A DNA stretch of 64,000 nucleotides from Rutidosis leptorrhynchoides (taxonomy: Eukaryota > Streptophyta > Magnoliopsida > Asterales > Asteraceae): contig NC_092335.1 in NCBI RefSeq assembly GCF_046630445.1, positions 38,140,001-38,204,000 of the forward strand, given 5' to 3'. The notes beneath the pieces are model-generated. The model was given only the letters and a program-made list of their open reading frames with translations. It did no database searches and was not told the DNA's origin. The number at the start of each line of letters is the position of its first letter. The stretch's first letter is position 1. The translations under genes were made by a program, and so were the position numbers. Below are positions 22,967 through 33,226 of this stretch, one piece after another.

Positions 22967-24665
22967 TTAGACTACGACCAATTTCACATCTTGAGCCAAC
23001 ATTGATTCTAGACGCTTAGCTAGACGCGTAGCAGATAATCGAGCTTTCTCCTCCGAACAGTCCTTTAAAGTTCGAATCACGATTTTCTTGAGTACAACAG
23101 CAATTTCAATGATGTATGCAACAAGTTCAAAGTCACATTTTCGACCTTGACACCCCACGATTTCAACATATTTGAGGTGTTGATGGGGATTAGTATCATC
23201 CCTTGTTGGCCTCCTTACAAAAGTTGAAGTGCAATGTATCTGCAAATACAACAATTAGAATATACTTAAAGATGTGAAGCATACTACACTTAAATTGGGC
23301 ATAGCTTAAATACCTCAAGTTTAAAACTCTCCAAGCTCGGAAATGCATTTACTGTGTGAGCCAAATCTAGAAGACAGTCACGTTTGGAACACTTAAAAGC
23401 CAGTCTTAAGTGCTTCACATTTGGTAGCTCACAAAATTGGTTTGGGCATAAACATTGCTGCAAAACAATAATAATAAAAAAAAAAAAAAAAACACTAAAA
23501 ATTCCCTTTCATATTTATTTTTAATATTATTAATGATAGTAAACACATTAAGAGAGGTAGAACTGACCTTTCCATGTTCTACACAAACGGAGAGAGACTC
23601 AAGAGATGAGGCACAAGATAATGATAACCTGGCGACAACATCATCAACTACCAACCAATTTACCTTACCCAAATTAAGTTTTTTAAGTTTTGGAAGACGA
23701 GATAAACTTAAGTCTACTCTTTGACCAACGTAAGTGAATGACTCAAGGTCAAAATCAGACAAATAAATGGATGAAACGGAATGACAATAATTCTCAATTT
23801 CAAAGTGTTTTAATTTAAGAGCTCGTCCACTTACATGTATATGTTTAAGGGGATATACATGATAGATTGACAACGTCTCAAGATTTGGAGAGTGAGACAA
23901 AAGTTTCTGAAAAATAGTATCATTCACCCCAACGCTTGTCAATATAAGTTTTTTGAGTGACACAACCATATTATCGAATGTAAAAAGAGATGACATAAGA
24001 TCTATCTCAACTACTCCCATAAGAAATTCATTAACACCACCAACTGACATATCTGACAAATCGAGTTCAAGAAACTCAACTTTCTTGTTAGCTGCAAACT
24101 GGAGCCATTCACGGATAACACTTTTATATCGATCTTTTTTCAAACAGTAACGAATCCGAAACTCTTTAATCACTGGGTGATTGTAGCTTTGGATGACACT
24201 ATTGACCTGGTTGATGTATTTTTTGCACTCTGAACTGTAACTAACAGGGTCATTAAAAGTTTGACCGTTATGAAAGTTCAATTGGATTAAATGACGCCAT
24301 AAGTGCCTCCATCTAGTGGATAATGTGCTAGTAATGGCAGCTTCCTTTATAGACAAAAAAGACGGTATCAGAACAAGAACATCATCTGGCATTTGGTTTA
24401 TGAAATCATTTGTACAAAATCCGTTAGGGTTTGTGGTGAAGTAGACGAGATCATCGGATGTGATCCCAATTGACTGAACGGAATCTTTTGGAGATGTAGT
24501 TGTGAGCACGTCTTTTTGATTGAGAGATAAATGTAAAGCAAGGGAATTTGACGTAGAAGGAAGTTTTTGCGAGACGAGTTTTTTAAGATGCTGGAGAGTG
24601 CAAGGATTAGGGATTCTAACTATTAGGCTTTTTTTCGTTTTAAAGGATCTGAGTCGCAACTTCAT
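22967..24665 (-). CDS. F-box protein with ubiquitin-like N terminus, LRRs and FBD domain (three exons)
   Basis: Exons on the minus strand: 24665-23568, 23457-23314 and 23239-22967, all phase 0 with GT-AG introns, giving 504 residues. Residues 1-80 (MKLRLRSFKTKKSLIVRIPN...) resemble the ubiquitin-like start of SKIP22-type F-box proteins. An F-box follows at about 91-125 (MPDDVLVLIPSFL, TLSTRWRHLW), then leucine-rich repeats (about 180-410), and an FBD domain (about 430-490, HLKYVEIVGC...LKKIVI). F-box proteins recruit substrates to SCF ubiquitin ligases through SKP1; the FBD-LRR class has mostly unknown targets. A TTCTTTTGCAG just upstream of the ATG suggests a 5' UTR intron. Fusing a SKIP22-like head to an FBD-LRR body is unusual. 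No lesion seen. A decayed copy of the head lies at 25853-26075. Confidence 0.88.
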
Positions 24666-25512
24666 GGTTTTACTATCTGCAAAAGAACATAAATAATAAA
24701 TTAATCAACGTCAGCAGTAAACTATTGGAATTTACCTCAGATAGTAGATGATAAATCCTTTATCAGATCAAGTAAATAGTGAATCTAGTTGCAATTCTAT
24801 GATAGTATCAATACAATCTCATGAAATCGAAACAGCATCAAATCAGCTTTTCTATTAAATGAGGTGGTGTTGTACAAAAACTGATTAAAGCCACCAACAT
24901 GATTTGTCAATAATTAACCAGACAAACAGACATAAAGATGTAGAAACGAAAAGATACTGGAAGCCGATTACTAAGGCCGATTACTAAGGCTCTTCTAACT
25001 AAGAAATTAAATAGAATTATCGTGCGAGAAAATTGTTGCAACCACTCTTATCATTCAATAAAAAGTAAAGAAAAAGATACGAGCATGGATTAAGAAACTA
25101 ATACACGTATAAGACAACATAAAGACTTAAATGCAAGGTTGCAATACTCGCTCTACTCGGGGAGTACTCGGTCGAGACATCTTAGGGACCACTCGGAAGT
25201 TGACCAAGTTTGAGTTTCACCGATTTTGACATGGTTTTGACTAAATTTTGACCAATTTTGACCGATATTCTGAGTAATCCCGAGTTGTGGCCAAGTTAAG
25301 GCCGAGTTTTGAGCGATTTTCCGAGTAATCATGAGCTTTGACCGAGTTTGACCAAGCAATCAGTGCATCAACTACAGACAAACCACAACATGTATAAGGC
25401 CGCACACGCCACTTTCAAAGGCCGACAAAATAAAACACACATGTAATATAACATGACAAAAGAAGAATCGTGCAAACATAAATTACTAACCAGGTGCGCA
25501 GCGATAAACTGT
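24666..25512. other. Intergenic region upstream of the F-box gene
   Basis: AT-rich promoter-side sequence without other genes. The only structured part is the TTTGACC/CCGAGT repeat at about 25141-25360. Confidence 0.6.
25141..25360. repeat. Short-period repeat of TTTTGACC and CCGAGT/CGAGTT words
   Basis: Words such as TTTTGACCAATTTTGACCGA, GAGTAATCCCGAGTT and GAGTAATCATGAG recur over about 220 bp at irregular spacing. It looks like a diverged dispersed repeat; its class is unknown. Confidence 0.5.
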
Positions 25513-25881
25513 TTATTTACCTTTTGGTGTAACCTTGTTGTGAGTCCGTTGACGTTCATTTGACTCAGCTTCTAAAGTTAACTTGTCTTTAACTTCTATT
25601 TTAGTTGTCTTCCTGTCACCTGGTGCAACTTTTCTCTTGTTCAAATGCTGATTAGACACGGCCTTCGAATACTCAGTGACATTTTTATCACTCAAAGAAG
25701 CCTCGTGTGACGTGAATTTAGAGGTTTTTGATTTATCCTTCAAACTTAATGGTCTAATCAATGGAATTGGCGGTTTTCTTGGCTGACGGATTTTGGATTT
25801 CACCTCAGCAACTTGTTTTCCCTTCACATCATCTTTAGAATCATTTTCCTTTGCTGACGTGGCTTGGCGTAGAAAATCCAT
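25513..25881 (-). CDS. Hypothetical basic, disordered protein (122 codons), possibly an exon or relic
   Basis: From an ATG at 25879-25881 (MDFLRQATSAKEND) to a TGA-type end at 25513. The product is Lys/Ser-rich and low in hydrophobics, with RQPRKPPIPLIRPLSLKDKS in the middle and RQRTHNKVTPKGK at the end. Upstream the frame stays open to 26028, but that part overlaps the decayed F-box exon in another frame and is probably not coding. No family is recognised. Its place directly after a decayed F-box-head exon suggests a remnant of the paralogous gene or an exon joined to it. Confidence 0.3.
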   Translation of the reverse strand: MDFLRQATSAKENDSKDDVKGKQVAEVKSKIRQPRKPPIPLIRPLSLKDKSKTSKFTSHEASLSDKNVTEYSKAVSNQHLNKRKVAPGDRKTTKIEVKDKLTLEAESNERQRTHNKVTPKGK

Positions 25882-26075
25882 TAGGGTTTGTTGTGAAGTG
25901 AATATAAGGTTTCCTGATGTAATCCCGATTAAGAGATAAATGTAAAACAGGGGAATTTGACGTAGGAGGAAGATACTGAAGCACGAGTTCTTTAAGATGG
26001 TAGAGAGTACAAGGATTAGGGATTTCAACTTTTAGGGTTTCTTTTGTTTCAAATGATCGAGAGCCTCAGCTTCAT
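25853..26075 (-). pseudogene. Decayed copy of the ubiquitin-like head exon of the F-box gene
   Basis: From an ATG at 26073-26075, MKLRL is followed by a one-base frameshift. The +1 frame then gives a sequence clearly matching the F-box gene head: EIPNPCTLYHLKELVLQYLP compares with RIPNPCTLQHLKKLVSQKLP, then HLSLNRD and FTTNPNGFST. About ten codons between HLSLN and the FTTNPNG block are missing. The F-box and LRR parts are absent. It lies 1.2 kb upstream in the same orientation, so it is probably a tandem duplicate remnant. Confidence 0.7.
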
Positions 26076-26898
26076 GGTTTTAATTTCAAATTATTACAGT
26101 ATGTAACTGATTTTTTCAATTTCAAATGCAATGACATCAATACTCCCATTTTAACTTCAATTTACAATAATTAATTAAGTATTAAAGTCAAATTTCAAAA
26201 ATTCAAAACAATACATAAAAATCGAAACTGTAATCGATCAAATTTGGGGAATTGAATAGATTATGGATACTATGCAACTATTAATTAATTGCATTTATTA
26301 ATGGGATTGAATCAAATCGGCTACATACCATAAAAAAGGTACGGTTGATTCAAATTTGCAAAATTGCAAACATTATGGATCTGTTACCAAATAACAGTCG
26401 GTTATTTATTTTGTTTAAATCGATAATGATAAACACCGATTGTTATTTTGGACTATATATGCATGAGTTTTTCAAGATTTTTTTAGCATTTAATCTCATT
26501 TCAATACTAACTAATTAGCGTTTCTTCCTATTTGTTGCTCATTATTGATTTTCTTTTCTTAACGTCTTGAAAAGGCTGAAAACAGTGGATGTGAAAGAGG
26601 TGGAGGTATGCATTACTTTCATTCTTTTCAATTTTTACTTCTTTTGTATGCCAAGGCTTCAATCTTTACTTCATTAAGCTTTTATACGCAAAATAAAAGA
26701 TATGGTCACTGCGTGAGTTCACTTTCATAGCCAACTCGACAATTTGAACTTGAGTTGCAAACACAAAATGGTAATTGGACTCGTAATAAACAACCAAAAC
26801 ACGGAGAGAAACCAACTAATGAAAAGAACACCCTTACTAATAGGCCATCAAAATGTCAGAATACAGTAAAAGAACTAGTAATTAAAGTGTTAGCATAA
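26076..26898. other. Intergenic region between the F-box relic and the DUF455 gene
   Basis: AT-rich, with no ORF, repeat or RNA gene that I recognise. It contains the 3' flank of the DUF455 gene. Confidence 0.6.
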
Positions 26899-28546
26899 TT
26901 ATCTGGTAAAATCCTTGACAGCAAGAGGTTCATACCATTGAGGACCAAATCCAGCAGCTTTTCTTGCTACCTCATTAAAAGGAGGTTTCAATGGTCCCCT
27001 GAAATACGCTCTCACAATTTCGTGAAACTTCCCAATCACTTCCTCACTTTCTTTATCATCACCATTTTCCATTACATTACCGACTGATGTGTTTTTTGAT
27101 CGTGAACATAGATACTTGAACCACTTCACACCAGCAGCACAATGAGTAATTTCTTCTGGGTAAACCACCTTCTCGAGCAACTCAGCCGTTTGGTCGTCCC
27201 CTCCGTTACGAAAACGGGAGATAGTCGTAGGCAGCACATCCAGTCCTCTTGCCTGTTAATTAATCAAGTATATGAGGTCATGAAACTAATTACTGATTAG
27301 AAGTAGCAATAATATAAATGAACTCACAAACACTGAAATAAAGGAGGATATTGTGAGTGACTTTAATATACATTTTGAGTGACTTTCAACCCATTCTTTG
27401 AAATAAAGTAGGATATTGTGAAAGAAAGACAATAGACCACAAGTGTTAGATTTACCTCGTGAACACAATGCTCAACTGCAAGACGTGCAAATAGGTCTTT
27501 TGATGTAGCAACAGCTGAGTCCCATAAACCATCATGAGCTGGAAGAGCTCCATAAAAAGAACCCAATTCCTCAAGACGGGCAGCAAGTAGAGTGAAGTGA
27601 CGACCTTCATCTTGTGCAACTCTTACAAAATCATCAAAGAACTCTTTTGGCATCGACTCTTGCTTACCAAAACGTGCAATTATATCCTGTATGTATAATA
27701 CTTATAAATTTAAGAGAACTTAGATAGTCCAAACGTGTACTGAGATTGCTCTTCATCGAGAACAAAAATATATAATTCAGCCTTTTTAAATTTTATTGTC
27801 TCAGTGAGTCAATGTGATCCCATACATGCATCACTAACCAAAGTTTGGTAACAAGTAGATAAGGGTAATTCTTACTACAAGTTAAAACAGTTCGGGTTGA
27901 CCCGAAACAATTTTTCACATTTGGGCAATATTCAATCAGTTCAGACTATTTAACCTGTTTGGCTGTCTCTTTTGATTCTACGAATTTGACCTGATAACTA
28001 TAATGCTATATTACACTTAAGCCAGCAATCACTACAAATACCTAGCAATCTTGGACTATAGTATAGGAATCCAATATCCAAATGTAAAAAGAAACAGTTA
28101 ATACCCAAGATAAATCAATGGCCCAACTTTCAGTATGCACAAGGCTGTGCACAATTGCTTGTCTGCTCTGTAAACTCCCAGCTTTCCCAAGCTTCGGCAT
28201 AAGACTAGGCGACACTAGTTTCACCTGAACAAACAAATCATTCACCACACACATTAATAACCGAGTAGGCATTTCATCAAACAGTTGGCGTGCATCCATA
28301 ACAGGAGAAGAGAAAACCAGTTAAAACAGATTACAAGGACAAAATCTGACACGTTAATATTACATTCGTGAGTCGGGCTGGGCGATCTGGGACGATGAAA
28401 TCAGCTTGAGAAGGATGGTAGGGCACTGAAATAAGACCTTGAAGCCATTTGTTTGCTAATTCATCTCCAAGTTTAGCCTTTTCAACTGGGTCAGCTGTAT
28501 TCAATACACGCAGTGCTGCTTCTACAAGTGTTTCGCCATCCGTCAT
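26899..28546 (-). CDS. DUF455 (ferritin-like superfamily) protein, four exons
   Basis: Exons on the minus strand: 28546-28364, 28224-28105, 27686-27456 and 27252-26899, all phase 0 and GT-AG, giving 295 residues. The start is MTDGETLVEAALRVLNTADP, followed by LVSPSLMPKLGKAGSL, HSLVHTESWAIDLSW, EFFDDFVRVAQDEGRHFTLL, LARLAVEHCVHEARGLDV-type text and YPEEITHCAAGVKWF. These blocks are the conserved DUF455 core, with E and H residues (HTE, DEGRH, EHCVHE, EEITH) spaced as in ferritin-like di-metal helical bundles. Arabidopsis has two such genes (At1g06240, At5g04520), of unknown biochemical role. The gene appears complete and undamaged, with a normal start context. Its neighbours give no functional hint. 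Confidence 0.9.
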
Positions 28547-29458
28547 CTTTTATCTATCTCACACAGTTTCTTGCTTGCAGGTGTATAACGTCTGGCTACT
28601 TTTAAGAACTTGCTGTTTCTGGATTACAAATTTTGATCATCAGGTTCTATATAGTAAGTATATATTAAGTACAGTAGATAGTGCGGAGTATTCCGTAGTA
28701 TACTTCAATATTAGGGTTAATAAGCTTAAATAGAAAAATATAATATTGATTTTGATTGGTATGGTCGAGTTTTTTCTCCGGTGTAAAAGATGTGGATAGC
28801 AAAGGTAGTTTTTTGGATCAATTATTAACCTGAAAATTTAATACAAAACGTTATGTTCTTAAAAATTCTAAAATTAGCTAAATTAATTCGAAAGTTCAAA
28901 TATTTCATTTTAAACAATAGAATTTATTTATTTATGGCAAAAATTAGTTGTAAATTTATAATCAAAATGAAATAAAATATCGCAACCTTAACCATAGCCC
29001 ATTCCCCTTTCATTTTAAACACAAACCTTAAAGTTAATATACAAATATTGTGGGTATCAATCAATTTTATTAACAATAGTGACAACTTCCAATTATATAA
29101 TTACATTGATTTCCTTTTCTTTCTTAATCTTTATATTACTTTTCATCAAATTATAACATACTCTGGATCAAATTTTATTTGTCGGTATGTAACTCATCTT
29201 ATATAATATGTCTGTAGTATTATTGAAGTATATCCTCTTTTTATATTCTTTTCATATACTTTTCATGTGACTATAAGTTCATAAATTATTTTTCTAAAGT
29301 TCATAAATTAACAATATCTAAAGTTCATAAATGAACAATGATTGACATTTTTATGTATGAATTATTATTCAAAAAATCATCTATAAATTGTAGATATCTA
29401 ATACTCCGTACAACATATCCACAATGTTTGTTAAACTATGAGAGCACCAGGAGTGGCT

Positions 29459-29516
29459 CACGTCAACCCCACTCCCCCACCCCGTCGCACGTCACCCCCA
29501 CTCCCCCACCCCGTCG
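29459..29516. repeat. Two tandem copies of a 29-bp C-rich unit
   Basis: Copies at 29459-29487 and 29488-29516 differ at one base (CACGTCAACCCC against CACGTCACCCCC, then ACTCCCCCACCCCGTCG). Each carries ACGTCA, a bZIP-like core. Confidence 0.85.
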
Positions 29517-29613
29517 CCTAAGCTTGTTCCGGTGAGGTCAGTCGCCTGGGCGACGCATTTTAACGGCCAGAATTTTTTTTTTTTTTTCTAATCCCCACTT
29601 CCCCCACTTTTAT

Positions 29614-29624
29614 CTATATATATA
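29614..29624 (+). promoter_or_regulatory. TATA box upstream of the MuDR-like relic
   Basis: CTATATATATA lies about 75 bases before the ATG at 29695, followed by a C/A-rich leader without an upstream ATG. Confidence 0.55.
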
Positions 29625-29694
29625 CAACACTTTTCTCAACCCAAACACACATTCACATCTACTTCTCAATTAAACACACGAGTATAAAATAAAA

Positions 29695-29935
29695 ATGAAT
29701 TCTTCAAGCATTATTTCATTGAACGTTTACCACGGTGGAAAGCTCAGCAAGGATTAGAAATCGTATTCCAACTCGCAATGTACTCCGTTCAAGTCTCTCG
29801 ACGTTAACGGGTGGGACACAGGGCGTTTGTTCAACTACATACGAGAGCATGTCGACTTCGAGGCCTCGGATTTTATGTACATCGTTCCAGAAACTCAAAC
29901 CTTTGAGTTTCTCACGACTGAACAAGAATAGGAAG
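29695..29935 (+). pseudogene. MuDR-type transposase-like gene, N-terminal part, broken
   Basis: One frame from ATG 29695 reads MNSSSIISLNVYHGGKLSKD, a stop, then SLDVNGWDTGRLFNYIREHV and FMYIVPETQTFEFLTTEQE, and a second stop (TAG) near the insertion of element D. The frame continues after D at 43035. The VYHGG start, the SLDV..WD motif and an LTTEQE..LV block resemble the N-terminal domain of plant MuDR-family proteins (inference, not a firm match). Two in-frame stops and two retrotransposon insertions make it a pseudogene. A TATA box precedes it, so it looks like a true gene start rather than an internal fragment. Confidence 0.5.
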
Positions 29936-32900
29936 TGAAATGTCCCGTTCTTATTGATTAAAAACGTTCCATATTAATTGATTTCGTTGCGAGGTTTTGA
30001 CCTCTATATGAGACGTTTTTCAAAGACTGCATTCATTTTTAAAACAAACCATAACCTTTATTTTATAAATGATGGTTTAAAAAGCTTTACGTAGATTATC
30101 AAATAATGATAATCTAAAATATCCTGTTTACACACGACCATTACATAATGGTTTACAATACAAATATGTTACATCGAAATCAGTTTCTTGAATGCAGTTT
30201 TTACACAATATCATACAAACATGGACTCCAAATCTTGTCCTTATTTTAGTATGCAACAGCGGAAGCTCTTAATATTCACCTGAGAATAAACATGCTTTAA
30301 ACGTCAACAAAAATGTTGGTGAGTTATAGGTTTAACCTATATATATCAAATCGTAACAATAGACCACAAGATTTCATATTTCAATACACATCCCATACAT
30401 AGAGATAAAAATCATTCATATGGTGAACACCTGGTAACCGACATTAACAAGATGCATATATAAGAATATCCCCATCATTCCGGGACACCCTTCGGATATG
30501 ATATAAATTTCGAAGTACTAAAGGATCTGGTACTTTGGATGGGGTTTGTTAGACCCAATAGATCTATCTTTAGGATTCGCGTCAATTAGGGTGTCTGTTC
30601 CCTAATTCTTAGATTACCAGACTTAATAAAAAGGGGCATATTCGATTTCGATAATTCAACCATAGAATGTAGTTTCACGTACTTGTGTCTATTTTGTAAA
30701 TCATTTATAAAACCTGCATGTATTCTCATCCAAAAAATATTAGATTTTAAAAGTGGGACTATAACTCACTTTCACAGATTTTTACTTCGTCGAGAAGTAA
30801 GACTTGGCCACTGTTGATTCACGAACCTATAACAATATATACATGTATATTAAAGTATGTTCAAAATATATTTACAACACTTTTAATATATTTTGATGTT
30901 TTAAGTTTATTAAGTCAGCTGTCCTCGTTAGTAACCTACAACTAGTTGTCCACAGTTAGATGTACAGAAATAAATCGATAAATATTATCTTGAATCAATC
31001 CACGACCCAGTGTATACGTATCTCAGTATTGATCACAACTCATACTATATATATTTTGGAATCAACCTCAACCCTGTATAGCTAACTCCAACATTCACAT
31101 ATAGAGTGTCTATGGTTGTTCCGAAATATATATAGATGTGTCGACATGATAGGTCGAAACATTGTATACGTGTCTATGGTATCTCAAGATTACATAATAT
31201 ACAATACACGTTGATTAAGTTATGGTTGGAATAGATTTGTTACCAATTTTCACGTAGCTAAAATGAGAAAAATTATCCAATCTTGTTTTACCCATAACTT
31301 CTTCATTTTAAATCCGTTTTGAGTGAATCAAATTGCTATGGTTTCATATTGAACTCTATTTTATGAATCTAAACAGAAAAAGTATAGGTTTATAGTCGGA
31401 AAAATAAGTTACAAGTCGTTTTTGTAAAGGTAGTCATTTCAGTCGAAAGAACGACGTCTAGATGACCATTTTAGAAAACATACTTCCACTTTGAGTTTAA
31501 CCATAATTTTTGGATATAGTTTCATGTTCATAATAAAAATCATTTTCTCAGAATAACAACTTTTAAATCAAAGTTTATCATAGTTTTTAATTAACTAACC
31601 CAAAACAGCCCGCGGTGTTACTACGACGGCGTAAATCCGGTTTTACGGTGTTTTTCGTGTTTCCAGGTTTTAAATCATTAAGTTAGCATATCATATAGAT
31701 ATAGAACATGTGTTTAGTTAATTTTAAAAGTCAAGTTAGAAGGATTAACTTTTGTTTGCGAACAAGTTTAGAATTAACTAAACTATGTTCTAGTGATTAC
31801 GAGTTTAAACCTTCGAATAAGATAGTTTTATATATATGAATCGAATGATGTTATGAACATCATTACTACCTCAAATTTAGTAGGTAAACCTACTGGAAGT
31901 GACAAGAAATTATCTAGCTTCAAAGGATCTTGGATGGCTTGAAAGTTCTTGAAGTAGGATCATGACACAAAAACAAGTTCAAGTAAGATTTTTACTCGAA
32001 TTAAGATAGTTTATAGTTATAGAAATTGAATCAAAGTTTGAATATGAATATTACCTTGAATAAGAAAGATAACCTACTGTATATAACAAAGGTTTCTTGA
32101 TCCTAGATGATTACTTGGAATGGATTAGAAAGCTTGGAAGTAAATTAGTAAACTGGAAGGGATTTTTGAAGTGTTCTTGAAGTGTTCTTCCTATGATGAT
32201 TATAGCTTGATTCTTGAAGTGATTTTTGATGAAGATGATGATTAACTACTGGAAAAATACGTTCATAATAGTGTGTGTGTGTGTTGAGAGAGAATTAGAA
32301 AGAGAATTGGAAGTGAAATGGAGTGAATGATGAGTGGTAATTGGTGATTGGTGAGTGGGGTTAAAAGGAGTTCTAGTTAGTTGACTAGCTCATGGTAGAA
32401 GTTAAAATTGATTAGTCATACATGACATAATAAAGAGTGGAATCCCATGCTAGTTCCTGTTGGTATATACCCATAGTAAGTACGTTTTGAAGCTGTGTAT
32501 AATACGGGTAAGAATACGACTAGAATTCTTGATGAAAGAAAAGAATGGGAAAGTAACTGTAACCATTTTCGTTAAGTATGAGTGTTTTGATATATGTCTT
32601 GAAGTTTTCCAAAAGTATTTTAATACATCTAAATACACTACATGTATATACATTTTAACTGAGTCGTTAAGTCATCGTTAGTCGTTACATGTAAGTGTTG
32701 TTTTGAAACCTTTAAGTTAACGATCTCAATTAATGTTGTTAACCCATTGTTTATTATATCTAATGAGATGTTAAATTATTATATTATCATGATATTATGA
32801 TATATTAATATATCTTAATATGATATATATATACATTTAAATGTCGTTACAACGATCATCGTTACATATATGTCTCGTTTCGAAATCCTTAAGTTAGTAG

Positions 32901-33191
32901 TCTTGTTTATATGTATATAACTCATTGTTAATATACTTATGGAGATACTTACTTATCATAATCTCATGTTAACCATATGTATATCCATATATATATTGTC
33001 ATGTCGTTTTTACAAGTTTTAACGTTCGTGAATCGCCGGTCAACTTGGGTGGTCAATTGTCTATATGAAACATATTTCAATTAATCAAGTCTTAACAAGT
33101 TTGATTGCTTAACATGTTGGAAACATTTAATCATGTAAATATCAATCTCAATTAATATATATATAAACATGGAAAAGTTCGGGTCACTACA
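29936..33191 (-). repeat. Element D 3' LTR
   Basis: 3256 bp. Contains the AGCGGAAG/CACCTGAGAATAAACATG module (30248-30328), the cassette shared with the B interior (about 31000-31180) and a TATA-like GGGTATATACC near 32463 on the minus strand. Overlapping ORFs at 32450-32681 recur in the other LTR on both strands and are not called. Confidence 0.95.
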
Positions 33192-33226
33192 GTACCTACC
33201 CGTTAAATAAATTTCGTCCCGAAATT
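33192..33226 (-). promoter_or_regulatory. Element D polypurine tract
   Basis: Minus strand AAATTTCGGGACGAAATTTA then TTTAACGGGTAGGTAC directly before the LTR; starts just after the pol stop codon. Confidence 0.75.

Larger units (their letters stand above)
28547..29694. other. Region between the DUF455 gene and the MuDR-like relic
   Basis: The left part is the promoter side of the DUF455 gene. The middle is anonymous AT-rich sequence. The right part holds a GC-rich 29-bp tandem repeat (29459-29516), a T-run near 29570 and the TATA box of the relic. No other gene seen. Confidence 0.6.

Noticed and set aside
32450-32681. Paired ORFs on both strands of the D LTR (also 42292-42523)
   Set aside because: Inside an LTR, no recognisable feature; present twice only through LTR duplication.
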